A stretch of 64,000 nt of DNA from Bacteroidota bacterium (GTDB lineage: Bacteria > Bacteroidota > Bacteroidia > 2-12-FULL-35-15), in contig JAOQAE010000002.1 of the NCBI GenBank assembly GCA_025963725.1, positions 943,221 to 1,007,220 on the forward strand, in the 5' to 3' direction. The notes under the pieces are model-generated. The model worked only from the letters and a program-made list of their open reading frames with translations. It did no database searches and was not told the origin of the DNA. A program made the translations under genes and the position numbers. Positions 18,876-27,267 of the stretch are shown piece by piece. Each line of letters opens with the position of its first letter. Position 1 is the stretch's first letter.

Positions 18876-20873
18876 TCAATAGTTTACAAGGGCCAGCAAT
18901 TGTTTTTCGAACCTTGCCTTCGGAAGGAAATTCCATTCGAGGCCGGCATTCATCGGTACCGGCGTATCGAGGCTTGCGGAGCGCTGTACGGGCGCATCGA
19001 GATTTTCAAAGCAATGCTCCGAGATCATGGCTGCGATCTCACCGCCGAAGCCGCCGATGAGGGTATCTTCATGCAGGATGATCGCCCTGCCTGTCTTGTT
19101 CACGGAAGCCATCACGGCATCTTTATCATAAGGCAGGAGCGTTCGCAGGTCCACAAGGTCGGCAGAGATCTCCGGGTGCTTGTCCAGTACTTCCATTGCC
19201 CAATGCACACCAATGCCGTAGGTGATGATGCTTACCGAATCTCCTTCGCGCAGCAGCTTTGCCTTGCCAATGGGAACAGTGAAATAATCATCCGGCACAT
19301 CTTCGGTAATGCTGCGGTACAATGCTTTCTGCTCAAAGAACATCACAGGGTTTGGATCTTCGAATGAAGCGAGGAGCAATCCTTTCGCATCGGAAGGGAA
19401 TGCAGGATACACCACTTTCAGCCCGGGCGTATGCGTGAACCATGCCTCATTGCTTTGCGAGTGAAAAGGCCCGGCAGCAACGGCTGCGCCGGTAGGCATG
19501 CGCACCACCACGTCGGCATTCTGTCCCCAGCGGTAATGGGATTTTGCAAGGTTATTCACGATCTGGTTGAAGCCTTCCGTTACAAAATCGGCGAACTGCA
19601 TCTCAACCATTGCTTTCATTCCATTGATGGACAAGCCGAAGCCGCTTCCTACAATGGCCGATTCGCACAGTGGTGTATTGCGCACACGCTTTTTACCAAA
19701 CTCTTCCACAAAGCCTTCGGTGATCTTGAACACACCGCCATATTCGGCAATGTCCTGCCCCATGAGCACAAGAGTATCGTGTTTTCTCATGGCGAGGCGC
19801 AAAGCGTCGGAGATGGCATCGATCATACGCTTGTTCGTTTTGGTACCGGATGCTGCGGTTTCTTTGAAATCGAAAGGCGCGTACATATCGGCAAGCTCCT
19901 TTTCTGTATCGGGCGGCGGCAATGTTTCGGCGTAGGCCAGCTCCAGGCCCTGCTCTATTTCTTCCTTGATCTCCGCGCGCATGTCCCCGATCATTTTCTC
20001 ATCGAGCACGCCTTCTTCCATCAGGTATCTTTCGTAATTGTTCAGCGGATCTTTTTTGCCCCAGATCTCCAGCAATTCCTTCGGGACGTATTTTGTTCCC
20101 GATGCTTCCTCATGCCCGCGCATGCGGAACGTGATGAGCTCGAGCAGCACAGGGCGCGGATTTTTGCGGATGGATTCGGCAAGGCGCTTTACGGTATCGT
20201 ACACTTCCAGCACATTGTTCCCATCCACCTGCACGGCTTCCATGCCATAGCCGATGCCCTTATCGATGAACTGCTTGCAGCGGAACTGCTCGTTGCTTGG
20301 CGTGGAAAGTCCGTAGCCGTTGTTCTCTATGGTGAAGATCACCGGGAGGTCCCATACGGCGGCCACATTCAGCGCTTCATGGAAGTCGCCTTCACTGGCA
20401 CCGCCATCGCCGCTATACACAAGCGTTACCTTATTGTTTTCCTTGAGGAGGTTTCCCAATGCAATGCCATCGGCCAATCCCATCTGGGGGCCTAAATGCG
20501 AGATCATCCCCACGATCTTATATTCCTGCGTTCCGAAGTGAAATGAGCGGTCGCGGCCTTTTGTAAAGCCGCTGGGCTTTCCCTGGAACTGGCAAAACAG
20601 GCGGTTGAGGGGAATTCCGCGCGATGTGAACACACCGAGATTGCGGTGCATCGGTAAAATGTATTCATCCTTTTCAAGCGCCATTGCAGCGCCAACAGAG
20701 CCTGCCTCCTGCCCGATCCCGCTGAACCATTTGGCAATTCTTCCCTGCCGCAGGAGCACGAGCATTTTCTCTTCGATCATGCGCGGCTTAAGCACGCCTT
20801 TGTACAATGCAATGAGTGTATCGTCCTTGTATTTCTTTCTGTCGTAACGGATGGCAGTTTCTGCAGTGATCAT
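18876..20873 (-). CDS. 2-oxoacid dehydrogenase E1, fused alpha and beta subunits
   Basis: The 665-residue protein is a fused E1 component of a branched-chain 2-oxoacid (or pyruvate-like) dehydrogenase complex, which decarboxylates the 2-oxoacid with thiamine diphosphate and passes the acyl group to E2. The alpha half (about 1-330) holds the ThDP motif from GDGGASEGDFHEA to NNGYGLSTP. The beta half (about 345-665) holds GQDIAEYGGVFKITEGF, MPTGAAVAAGPFHSQS and the C-terminal transketolase domain (IITYGIGVHWA, LIGGFGGEIAA). The alpha/beta fusion is common in Bacteroidota. No E2 or E3 gene is adjacent. It is monocistronic with its own terminator. The exact substrate is not decided by what I can see. 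Confidence 0.92.
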   Translation of the reverse strand: MITAETAIRYDRKKYKDDTLIALYKGVLKPRMIEEKMLVLLRQGRIAKWFSGIGQEAGSVGAAMALEKDEYILPMHRNLGVFTSRGIPLNRLFCQFQGKPSGFTKGRDRSFHFGTQEYKIVGMISHLGPQMGLADGIALGNLLKENNKVTLVYSGDGGASEGDFHEALNVAAVWDLPVIFTIENNGYGLSTPSNEQFRCKQFIDKGIGYGMEAVQVDGNNVLEVYDTVKRLAESIRKNPRPVLLELITFRMRGHEEASGTKYVPKELLEIWGKKDPLNNYERYLMEEGVLDEKMIGDMRAEIKEEIEQGLELAYAETLPPPDTEKELADMYAPFDFKETAASGTKTNKRMIDAISDALRLAMRKHDTLVLMGQDIAEYGGVFKITEGFVEEFGKKRVRNTPLCESAIVGSGFGLSINGMKAMVEMQFADFVTEGFNQIVNNLAKSHYRWGQNADVVVRMPTGAAVAAGPFHSQSNEAWFTHTPGLKVVYPAFPSDAKGLLLASFEDPNPVMFFEQKALYRSITEDVPDDYFTVPIGKAKLLREGDSVSIITYGIGVHWAMEVLDKHPEISADLVDLRTLLPYDKDAVMASVNKTGRAIILHEDTLIGGFGGEIAAMISEHCFENLDAPVQRSASLDTPVPMNAGLEWNFLPKARFEKQLLALVNY

Positions 20874-20955
20874 AAGCGGGGTATTGAAATGAACCGTAAA
20901 ATTATTAAATTTTAAGGACTTTGAGCGGGATATTTTTTCGTAAATTTACAGTATC

Positions 20956-21096
20956 ATGTTTCAGCAATCGGCCGTCTATATTTTGCTCTCGGGAGCGCTT
21001 GGGTATGTTGGATACCGCTTCTATTCCTCCATTAAAAAGAAGCAGGCCTGCGGCAAATGCGAGCTGATGAAAGCCGCGAAGGAAGCTAAAAAATAA
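20956..21096 (+). CDS. Small single-pass membrane protein with CxxC motif (FeoB-associated-like)
   Basis: A 46-residue frame starts at an ATG at 20956. It has one hydrophobic segment (AVYILLSGALGYVGYRFY), then KKKQACGKCELMKAAKEAKK. The N-terminal membrane helix followed by a short Cys-x-x-Cys tail resembles the small FeoB-associated Cys-rich membrane proteins annotated in Bacteroidota, but no feoB is near. The start sits eight bases after TAAATTTA, close to the TAnnTTTG box. It is divergent from the E1 gene. Confidence 0.6.
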   Translation: MFQQSAVYILLSGALGYVGYRFYSSIKKKQACGKCELMKAAKEAKK

Positions 21097-21149
21097 TCGT
21101 ACAATTCAGGGAATGAAGTTTGCTATTCCAGGATCATAAAGCAATAACC

Positions 21150-21710
21150 ATGAAACGCATTCTCTTTTTTCTCTCCGTTCTACTCTTTTCACATTCTGCG
21201 GTCAAAGCCCAGGATAGCACGCGTACCGGACTTTTGTACGGATACAACAATGCCTACTATTTAACTGCGCCCCTCGGCTGGGTGATGGATAACGAGAACG
21301 GAAAGGAAGAAGGCCTCACAGCAGTGTTCTATCCGAAAGGCTCCACCTGGGCGGAAGGCGAAACGGTGATGTACACCACCTTCACCAATTACGATACTAC
21401 AAAAAAAGAAACGGTGATGGATGTGATCAAAGGCGACAGCATCGATTACAAAGCACATTCGCCGCAGCTGCAGGTAAGAAAACAAACGGACATTGCCATC
21501 GGCAAAAAGAAAAAGGCGATGGTATATTCATATTCGGCAACAGATATCTACGAGGAAGTGGCTTATATTCCTGAAAAGAAGGGCGTGGTGATGATCATCA
21601 TGTCGTCGCGCAACAAGAACGGCTGCATCAACAATCACAAGAGCTTTGAGGCGCTGGTGCGCTCGTATAAGTTTTTAACCGACCAGGTGAATATTAAGGT
21701 TGGGGAGTAG
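21150..21710 (+). CDS. Exported protein of unknown function
   Basis: I use the ATG at 21150, which gives a clean signal peptide (RILFFLSVLLFSHSAVKAQ). An in-frame TTG ten codons earlier is less likely. The mature part (about 165 residues) is soluble and contains GYNNAYYLTAPLGWVMDNE and AVFYPKGSTWAEGETVMY, which recall small periplasmic proteins with a PsbP/DcrB-like fold; I cannot confirm that. It lies 53 bases after the small CxxC membrane protein and may be co-transcribed with it. Confidence 0.75.
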   Translation: MKRILFFLSVLLFSHSAVKAQDSTRTGLLYGYNNAYYLTAPLGWVMDNENGKEEGLTAVFYPKGSTWAEGETVMYTTFTNYDTTKKETVMDVIKGDSIDYKAHSPQLQVRKQTDIAIGKKKKAMVYSYSATDIYEEVAYIPEKKGVVMIIMSSRNKNGCINNHKSFEALVRSYKFLTDQVNIKVGE

Positions 21711-21741
21711 TGGGAGGTTGGAGGTTGGAGGTTGGACACAT

Positions 21742-21838
21742 TTGTCATTCTGAACGCAGCACAGCGGAGTGAAGAATCTTCTTAAGATGACCTGAGTGCG
21801 GAATTCGGAGATCCATTCGCTTCGCTCAGGATGACATA
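21742..21838. repeat. Dispersed inverted-repeat element (TGTCATTCTGAACG...CGCTCAGGATGACA)
   Basis: The ends TGTCATTCTGAACG and CGCTCAGGATGACA are imperfect inverted repeats, enclosing about 70 bases that include AAGAATCTTCTTAAG. Such elements are common between genes in Bacteroidota. Just before it is a short tandem of GGTTGGAG (21714-21736), and just after it CTCGTCGTTCCTCCTCGCAA. The 222-base gap 21711-21932 holds no gene that I can see. Confidence 0.6.
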
Positions 21839-21932
21839 CTGCATGATTTGTGTTGGATCGGAAAATTGCTCGTCGTTCCTCCTCGCAATAACACGGAGAT
21901 TCGCAAATTCGTATTGATCTGTTATCTGTACC

Positions 21933-22664
21933 TTACCAGAAGCCGAACATATTCTTGATCATCTGCCGTCCCCATGGGTTTTTACTAAAATCCTTTTCCA
22001 GCTTGGCTTTGATCTCCGCTGTTTTATAGATCTTATTCTTTCCTTTCGCAGGCACCATGGCAATCACATTCTGCTTCGACACCTCCACCGTTTTCGCGAA
22101 ATAGATCACGCCGCCATCTTCGGTAGCAAGCCCGAGGATAGTGCCGGGTAAGCCGCAGAAGCTTTCCGGGCCGGTGCTGGTGATCAGCTCTTCGGCATAC
22201 CATGCATAGATGCGGGTGCTGTCATCGGCCTGCCACACAGCCTTGCGGCAGTTGTATCCTGCAATGTTACGCTTGCTGTCGGTGATCTTCCACTTTCTTT
22301 TCCAGAGGCTGTCCTCCACATAGATCTTTTCGCCCCATACGTCCTTTACGGTGAGGCGCATATTGGCAAGGAGGTCCTGGAACACAATGTTCTTATCCGT
22401 TGCCCAGCTCATGCGCTCTCTCAGCTCGCTTTCCTGCGGCTTGAACAGCGACATGCTGTCGTTGAAATAAAGCTCGAACACATCTACTTTGTTCTTATCC
22501 TCTTCGCGCAGCCACTCCTTCACATCGTCGCCCTTGAATTTTTTATAAAGGTTCGTTTTTCTTTCGTAGGTGATCTTTCCGCTGCTTACCTGCGCGAATG
22601 CAGCTGAAGCGAACAGCAGCACAAGAGCGGAGGCGAAAAGGAATTTAGAAGCCAAAGTCGTCAT
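21933..22664 (-). CDS. GLPGLI family exported protein
   Basis: The 243-residue protein has a signal peptide (FLFASALVLLFASAAFAQ) and the family signature FCGLPGTILGL near residue 175. The GLPGLI family is confined mainly to Bacteroidota and is often encoded next to outer-membrane barrel proteins. Here its start overlaps the end of the upstream barrel gene by 20 bases, so the two are translationally coupled. Residues such as NIAGYNCRKAVW (with a Cys) and IYAWYAEEL are typical of the family. The function is unknown; involvement in processing or exporting a product through the barrel is a guess. Confidence 0.9.
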   Translation of the reverse strand: MTTLASKFLFASALVLLFASAAFAQVSSGKITYERKTNLYKKFKGDDVKEWLREEDKNKVDVFELYFNDSMSLFKPQESELRERMSWATDKNIVFQDLLANMRLTVKDVWGEKIYVEDSLWKRKWKITDSKRNIAGYNCRKAVWQADDSTRIYAWYAEELITSTGPESFCGLPGTILGLATEDGGVIYFAKTVEVSKQNVIAMVPAKGKNKIYKTAEIKAKLEKDFSKNPWGRQMIKNMFGFW

Positions 22665-25383
22665 TGTCTTTTGTTTTTGTACTGTTGAACTTATAGGTGA
22701 GCTTTAAAAGGAAATACCTGCTGATGATATTTGTCTTGTTATCGGTGATCACATTATCCTGTACGGTCCGCTTGGTGCTGATGTTCTGGTTCAGGATATC
22801 GTGCCCGGAAACAGTGAGGATAAGGTTCTCGTTCTTCAGGAAGGACTTGCTCAAACTGGCATTCCATAATACGTAATTGAGATTGTATCCTGCGGCGCGC
22901 TGGCTGGTGATGGTATACTGCGCGCCTGTTTCGAGCAGCATTTTGAACGGCAGGCGCAGGGTAAGGTCGCCGCGAAGCTCCTGTTCCGAATAAGGCTTGT
23001 TGCCGGCGGTGCTCAGTGTAGATTTAGGGATGTTGTAATCATAGCTGTAGGCAAAGCTGAACTGCAGCGTGTCGAGCTGAATGTCAACCGACATGCCCAG
23101 GTTGGTATTGATCGTTTGCGTTACGTTCTTCTGCCCGTTGATGAAGCTGGAATAGCTGTTATAATTCCCGCTTAGGCTCGGGCTCAGCTGGAGCATCTTC
23201 GAAAAGAAAGGAAGCCCGCTGCCGATGTACACATTCCCGTTGTAATTGCCATCGACGTTCACCGTCTGGCTGATGGTACGGCCGAGCGAATCATACGCGA
23301 TGGAATTTGCGAAGGCGTTGTCGGTGATCATAAACGTTGCGTTGCACCAGATGTATTTTCCGCTGATGGGCTTGTACGAGTTGAACGACACATTGAAATT
23401 ATGGCTGTAGGTAGGCAGCAATCCGGGATTCCCGATCACGACCCTGTTGGGATTGCTGTTGTCAGGGATAGGCTGCAGCTGGTTAATGGAAGGCTGGCTC
23501 GAATTGGTGGTGTAGCGAAGGTTAAAGCGGGTGTTATCGCTGAAGCGGTACATATAGCCGAGGTAGGGCAATACGTTGTTGACCGACTGCTTCACATCCC
23601 GCTGCGTAATGAGGTTCGAGTTTACAATAGAAACATTCCGGACCTTCGCCCCAACGTTGAAATTCCATTTCTTTACCTCGTAAATGAACTTAGCACCGAA
23701 ACGGTTGGTAACCTTGGTATTCCTGAAATTGTTGGTAAGCGTGGAGTCGTAAGCCGAATATTCCCCGCCGATGAAGTTCTGGGCTTTCTTATCCTGGATG
23801 CCGATGTTATTGTTGTAATTGTACTCGAACTCCAGCTTCATTTTCTTGGTCAGCGGCTCGGTATAGATCAGCGTTGCGTTGTGCGTTTGCGAGTTGCTGG
23901 CGTTTGTTTTCTTCTGGTCGATGCTGTCGTTCGGCAGCGTGGAATTGTAAAAGGTATTGTACGATTTCAGCAGCCCTTCGGAATGGTCGTCGCTGGTGGT
24001 ATAGTTGTAATTCAGGCGGAGCAGGCGGTCGCGCTTCTTAAAGTGCCTTGTGAGCCTTGCCGTTGCATTGATGTTGTAGCCCTGCGCCTTGTTGGTATTC
24101 GTGATATCGGTCTGGTGCGTGAGCGTATCGCTGGTGGTCAGGAACTTTGTAAGCTGGTAGTTCTTCGTATCGTTGCTGTTGAGCTTGAATTTCGGCTCGA
24201 TGACGAGGTCGGTCAGTGAATCGAGGGTTTGTGTAAGGATGAAGTTCAGGCTGTGCGAAGCGGTTTTTTGAAGATTGTCGTTCACATTATCGGTCACGTA
24301 ACTGGTATCCTGCAGGAAGTACTGCGATTTTGTGGCGCCCGATGCCTTCAGCTGGTTGTCGTTGTACGTGTAGTTAAACCCTAACTTGGTCTTTTTCGCG
24401 ATCTTATCATTGTAATAGATCCCCGCCTTGAGGGTTTGCGGAATGCCTTCCGGGCTGTCATTCCCGTTATTGTACCAATATGTGGTCCCGTCCTCATCGG
24501 AGCTGTAGTTCATCTCGTTATCGAGGCCGTATTTATACATATCGCCCCAGCCGAAGCCCGAACGCGGCGTATTGCTTGCCAGCGCGAACACGGAAACCTT
24601 CTGTGAGCCCTTGAACCTGTTGGCGAGCAGCTCGCCTTCATAAAATTTCTGGAAGTCGCTGGCGCCCGATACTTTTCCGAAATACCCTTTTTTAGAATCC
24701 TCCTTCATCTTGAGGTCCATCACCTGTATGGTCTCTTCCCCTCCTTCGGTGGCATTCTCATTCTTTTTTTCATATACCTGCACCGACTCCACTCCATTCG
24801 CAGCAAGGTTCTTGGTGGCTACGGTAGGGTCGGCCCCGAAGAACTCATCCCCGTCCACCAGCACCTGGCTTACCTCTTTGCCCTGCGACGTGATCTTTCC
24901 CTGGGCATCCACCTTTATCCCCGGCAGCTTCCGCAGCAGGTCCTCCACGGTGGCATTGGGCTTCACCTTGAATGAATCGGCGGTGTATACGAGGGTATCT
25001 CCTTTGTAATACACGGGATCCTTAAAGGCGTAGATCACCACTTCGTTGAGCTGCTGGCTTTTCGGCGGGAGGATGATCTTCCCGAAATCGAACTCCCTGT
25101 TGGCATTGCTGCCGAATACATAATAGGTCTGGTCGCCAAATTTCGGGCTGCTTACCGTAACCTGCAGGGTATCGATGGGCAGGTTCTTGAGCTCGAAGCG
25201 GCCATTGGCATCGGTCCGTGAAAAGGCAATTAAGATGGAATCCTTGATGCGGACGGCTGTAGCAAGCGCATTTTGCACAGGCATTTTGGCAACAGTATCC
25301 TGTACTGTTCCCGAAATTGACATTTGCTGTCCCGATGCCCCGAGTGAAAGCATGCAGATGAGTCCAAGAAAGATTTTGCGCAT
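22645..25383 (-). CDS. Outer-membrane beta-barrel protein (TonB-dependent-receptor-like)
   Basis: The 912-residue protein has a signal peptide (IFLGLICMLSLGASGQQ), a carboxypeptidase-regulatory-like beta-sandwich (about 22-100, ISGTVQDTVAKMPVQNALAT), and a plug-like region (about 120-215: ATVEDLLRKLPGIKVDAQG, VLVDGDEFFGADP). A long barrel of alternating aromatic/polar strands fills about 230-912. It belongs with the outer-membrane beta-barrel family that is distantly related to TonB receptors. I see no clear TonB box. A TACCTTTG promoter box precedes the start and the GLPGLI gene overlaps its 3' end. The substrate is not deducible. Confidence 0.88.
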   Translation of the reverse strand: MRKIFLGLICMLSLGASGQQMSISGTVQDTVAKMPVQNALATAVRIKDSILIAFSRTDANGRFELKNLPIDTLQVTVSSPKFGDQTYYVFGSNANREFDFGKIILPPKSQQLNEVVIYAFKDPVYYKGDTLVYTADSFKVKPNATVEDLLRKLPGIKVDAQGKITSQGKEVSQVLVDGDEFFGADPTVATKNLAANGVESVQVYEKKNENATEGGEETIQVMDLKMKEDSKKGYFGKVSGASDFQKFYEGELLANRFKGSQKVSVFALASNTPRSGFGWGDMYKYGLDNEMNYSSDEDGTTYWYNNGNDSPEGIPQTLKAGIYYNDKIAKKTKLGFNYTYNDNQLKASGATKSQYFLQDTSYVTDNVNDNLQKTASHSLNFILTQTLDSLTDLVIEPKFKLNSNDTKNYQLTKFLTTSDTLTHQTDITNTNKAQGYNINATARLTRHFKKRDRLLRLNYNYTTSDDHSEGLLKSYNTFYNSTLPNDSIDQKKTNASNSQTHNATLIYTEPLTKKMKLEFEYNYNNNIGIQDKKAQNFIGGEYSAYDSTLTNNFRNTKVTNRFGAKFIYEVKKWNFNVGAKVRNVSIVNSNLITQRDVKQSVNNVLPYLGYMYRFSDNTRFNLRYTTNSSQPSINQLQPIPDNSNPNRVVIGNPGLLPTYSHNFNVSFNSYKPISGKYIWCNATFMITDNAFANSIAYDSLGRTISQTVNVDGNYNGNVYIGSGLPFFSKMLQLSPSLSGNYNSYSSFINGQKNVTQTINTNLGMSVDIQLDTLQFSFAYSYDYNIPKSTLSTAGNKPYSEQELRGDLTLRLPFKMLLETGAQYTITSQRAAGYNLNYVLWNASLSKSFLKNENLILTVSGHDILNQNISTKRTVQDNVITDNKTNIISRYFLLKLTYKFNSTKTKDNDDFGF

Positions 25384-25400
25384 AAATTCCTGTTAAAATA

Positions 25401-25408
25401 CAAAGGTA
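25401..25408 (-). promoter_or_regulatory. -7 promoter box (TACCTTTG) of the barrel/GLPGLI operon
   Basis: On the minus strand this is TACCTTTG, matching TAnnTTTG, 17 bases before the ATG at 25383. Confidence 0.6.
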
Positions 25409-25503
25409 TAATTCCAAATGAATAAAAAGACACAGCCTCAGCCTGTTATTTGGGGCGAAAAGGATGAGCGGAGGGAAAAAAGGATGAAAGGAGAGTTTAA
25501 GGC

Positions 25504-25538
25504 AAAAAAAAGAGTATCGCTATCCGATACTCTTTTTT
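25504..25538 (-). terminator. Terminator of the 90-residue lipoprotein gene
   Basis: AAAAGAGTATCG and CGATACTCTTTT form a perfect 12-bp stem with a five-base loop (CTATC), flanked by A and T runs. It lies just past the stop of the minus-strand gene ending at 25557. Confidence 0.9.
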
Positions 25539-25556
25539 AAGTCATGGAAAAAGAAA

Positions 25557-25829
25557 TTATTTCTTTTTGCCACCTTTTTTGTTTGCATCTGCAGCAGCGA
25601 TTGAATCAGCTGTTGCTTTTGCTTTTGCTTCTTCAGCAGCAGCATAAGCAGCAGTAGAGTCAGCAGCTTGCTGAGCTTTAGCAGCGTCTTCAGCAGCTTT
25701 AGCAGCTTCTACAGCAGCAATTGAATCTTGTTTTGCTTTTTCCTGAGCAGCTTTTTCTTCAGCTGAAGGACCGCAAGCTACTAACGCAGAGATAGAAGCT
25801 ACAGCAACTAATGTAAATAATTTTTTCAT
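25557..25829 (-). CDS. Small Ala/Glu/Lys-rich lipoprotein (copy 1)
   Basis: The 90-residue precursor has a lipoprotein signal with lipobox LVAC (Cys19) followed by GPSAEEKAAQEKAKQDSI. The mature part is almost all Ala, Glu, Lys, Asp and Gln and should form one long helix, ending in a basic tail (ANKKGGKKK). It is nearly identical over about 60 residues to the gene at 26010-26357, so it arose by tandem duplication. It has its own TACATTTG promoter box and its own strong terminator. A Braun-lipoprotein-like envelope spacer is a possible role (inference from shape only). Confidence 0.85.
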   Translation of the reverse strand: MKKLFTLVAVASISALVACGPSAEEKAAQEKAKQDSIAAVEAAKAAEDAAKAQQAADSTAAYAAAEEAKAKATADSIAAADANKKGGKKK

Positions 25830-25861
25830 TTTTTTGTTTGTGATTTTAATTAAAATTTGCG

Positions 25862-25869
25862 CAAATGTA
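25862..25869 (-). promoter_or_regulatory. -7 promoter box (TACATTTG) of lipoprotein copy 1
   Basis: On the minus strand this is TACATTTG, matching TAnnTTTG, about 32 bases upstream of the ATG at 25829. Confidence 0.6.
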
Positions 25870-25956
25870 TATTTTATTTTTAATACAATGCAAATTTTTT
25901 ATTAATTATTTTGATAAAGTCGGGCTTATGGAATAATTCTTGTAAAAACCCTAAAA

Positions 25957-25988
25957 AAAAGAACGGGGCAAAAATGCCCCGTTCTTTT
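25957..25988 (-). terminator. Terminator of lipoprotein copy 2
   Basis: AAAAGAACGGGGCA and TGCCCCGTTCTTTT form a perfect 14-bp stem with a four-base A loop. It lies about 20 bases past the stop of the minus-strand gene ending at 26010. This is among the strongest hairpins in the window. Confidence 0.92.
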
Positions 25989-26009
25989 ACTTTTTTCCGT
26001 TACTGCTGA

Positions 26010-26357
26010 TTACTCAGTTTTGCCGGTACGGTTTCTTTTAGGCTGTTCAGCTGGCTTATCAGCAGCTGGCTTGTCAGCTGGCTTTACTGCCGGCTTGGAC
26101 TTAGCGCCTTTTTTTCCGCTTGCCTCGATCGAGTCAGCAGTAGCTTTTGCTTTAGCCTCTTCAGCAGCTGTGTAAGCAGCAGTTGAATCAGCTGCCTGCT
26201 GAGCTTTTGCAGCATCTTCAGCAGCTTTAGCAGCTTCTACGGCAGCAATTGAATCTTGTGTCGCTTTTTCCTTTGCAGCTTTTTCTTCAGCCGAAGGCCC
26301 GCAGGCAACGAATGCAGTTAAAGAAGTAACTGCAAGTAATAAGGATAATTTTTTCAT
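26010..26357 (-). CDS. Small Ala/Glu/Lys-rich lipoprotein (copy 2, Pro/Lys tail)
   Basis: The 115-residue precursor has lipobox FVAC (Cys19) and GPSAEEKAAKEKATQDSI. Residues 20-77 are nearly identical to copy 1 at 25557-25829. Its C-terminus differs: a basic, Pro-rich repeat tail (KPAVKPADKPAADKPAEQPK) ends KRNRTGKTE. A helical, lipid-anchored rod with a basic flexible tail is predicted, perhaps contacting peptidoglycan or nucleic acid or LPS phosphates (inference). It has its own promoter box and terminator. Confidence 0.85.
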   Translation of the reverse strand: MKKLSLLLAVTSLTAFVACGPSAEEKAAKEKATQDSIAAVEAAKAAEDAAKAQQAADSTAAYTAAEEAKAKATADSIEASGKKGAKSKPAVKPADKPAADKPAEQPKRNRTGKTE

Positions 26358-26387
26358 TTGTTTTTATGTTTTTTTGGTTAACCGGTA

Positions 26388-26395
26388 CAAAAGTA
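26388..26395 (-). promoter_or_regulatory. -7 promoter box (TACTTTTG) of lipoprotein copy 2
   Basis: On the minus strand this is TACTTTTG, matching TAnnTTTG, 30 bases before the ATG at 26357. The divergent TACCTTTG of the next gene starts 40 bases away. Confidence 0.6.
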
Positions 26396-26434
26396 ATTTT
26401 TTTTAATTTATACCGTTCATTAAAATCGATTTTC

Positions 26435-26442
26435 TACCTTTG
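26435..26442 (+). promoter_or_regulatory. -7 promoter box (TACCTTTG) of the DUF5011-type lipoprotein
   Basis: TACCTTTG matches TAnnTTTG and lies 49 bases before the ATG at 26492, giving an AT-rich leader of about 42 bases. Confidence 0.6.
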
Positions 26443-26491
26443 TATTAATAAAAAGATTATTAACTAATTAATAAAGCATAACCCAAAAACT

Positions 26492-27160
26492 ATGAAAAAA
26501 CAAATCTTAAACACCTCCGGCCTTTTTATCCTGGCACTTTCTTTAACTTTTACAGGATGTAAAAAAGAAGACAAAGACACAACTAACCCTGTTGTTACAA
26601 TGAATGGCCCTGCCACTATGTACGCACAGCAGAACAAAACGTATTCTGAGCCAAGCGCATCTGCAACTGACGATACTGACGGGTCGATCAACGTTAACAT
26701 CTCCGGTACAGTAAACACTGCTGTTGTGGGCACCTACATTGTTACTTATACTGCGAAAGATGAAGCAGGTAACACAGGAACTGCAACAAGAACTGTGCAT
26801 GTGGTGAACTTTGACGGTAACTACACGCTTGTACAAAGCGGCTGTACTGATCCGGGAGGAAACGGAACAGGAACTGCAATCGTTTCCGCATCAGGAACAA
26901 CGGCTGCTAACCGCATCGACATCCAGAACTTCGGATTGTACTCTGCTGTAGTTGCAAATGCAATATTCAGCGGAAACAATATTTCTGTTGCACGCCAGGC
27001 ATCTGCTACAGGTACTGCTGGTGACATGATCGAAGGTTCGGGAACAATCACCGGTACAGGAACAGCTACTGATCCGTTGAAATTTGTAATGCAGATCAAA
27101 GAAACAGATAATGCAGGAGTAGTATTCAACACAGGAACTGCTACCTTCACACACAACTAA
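26492..27160 (+). CDS. Lipoprotein with immunoglobulin-like DUF5011-type domain
   Basis: The 222-residue protein has a lipoprotein signal with lipobox FTGC (Cys23) followed by KKEDKDTTNP. Residues about 32-105 match the bacterial Ig-like DUF5011 fold (PVVTMNGPATMYAQQNKTY, then VGTYIVTYTAKDEAGNTGT). The remainder (about 110-222) is a Thr/Gly/Ala-rich beta domain with FDGNYTLVQSGC at its start. It is monocistronic, flanked by its own promoter and terminator. Its likely place is the outer membrane or cell surface; the ligand is unknown. Confidence 0.85.
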   Translation: MKKQILNTSGLFILALSLTFTGCKKEDKDTTNPVVTMNGPATMYAQQNKTYSEPSASATDDTDGSINVNISGTVNTAVVGTYIVTYTAKDEAGNTGTATRTVHVVNFDGNYTLVQSGCTDPGGNGTGTAIVSASGTTAANRIDIQNFGLYSAVVANAIFSGNNISVARQASATGTAGDMIEGSGTITGTGTATDPLKFVMQIKETDNAGVVFNTGTATFTHN

Positions 27161-27176
27161 CCAGTTTTTCAATTAA

Positions 27177-27215
27177 AAAGAAGCCCGGCGACCAGGTCAC
27201 CGGGCTTCTTTTTTT
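27177..27215 (+). terminator. Terminator of the DUF5011-type lipoprotein gene
   Basis: AAGAAGCCCGG and CCGGGCTTCTT are complementary, with an inner GACC/GGTC extension across one mismatch, followed by a run of T. It lies about 17 bases past the stop at 27160. Confidence 0.9.
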
Positions 27216-27246
27216 GCCCAAAGCAAGGAGCTGCCTCTTTATTCTG

Positions 27247-27254
27247 TACTTTTG
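27247..27254 (+). promoter_or_regulatory. -7 promoter box (TACTTTTG) of the sulfatase-led operon
   Basis: TACTTTTG matches TAnnTTTG and ends 13 bases before the ATG at 27268. It probably drives the gene run 27268-31624. Confidence 0.6.
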
Positions 27255-27267
27255 AGCACTGGCCCCT

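Noticed and set aside
19431-20495. Long plus-strand open frame (354 residues) inside the E1 dehydrogenase gene
   Set aside because: It is the antisense shadow of a clear E1 alpha/beta gene with conserved ThDP motifs; the translation is His/Phe/Arg-rich with no domain.
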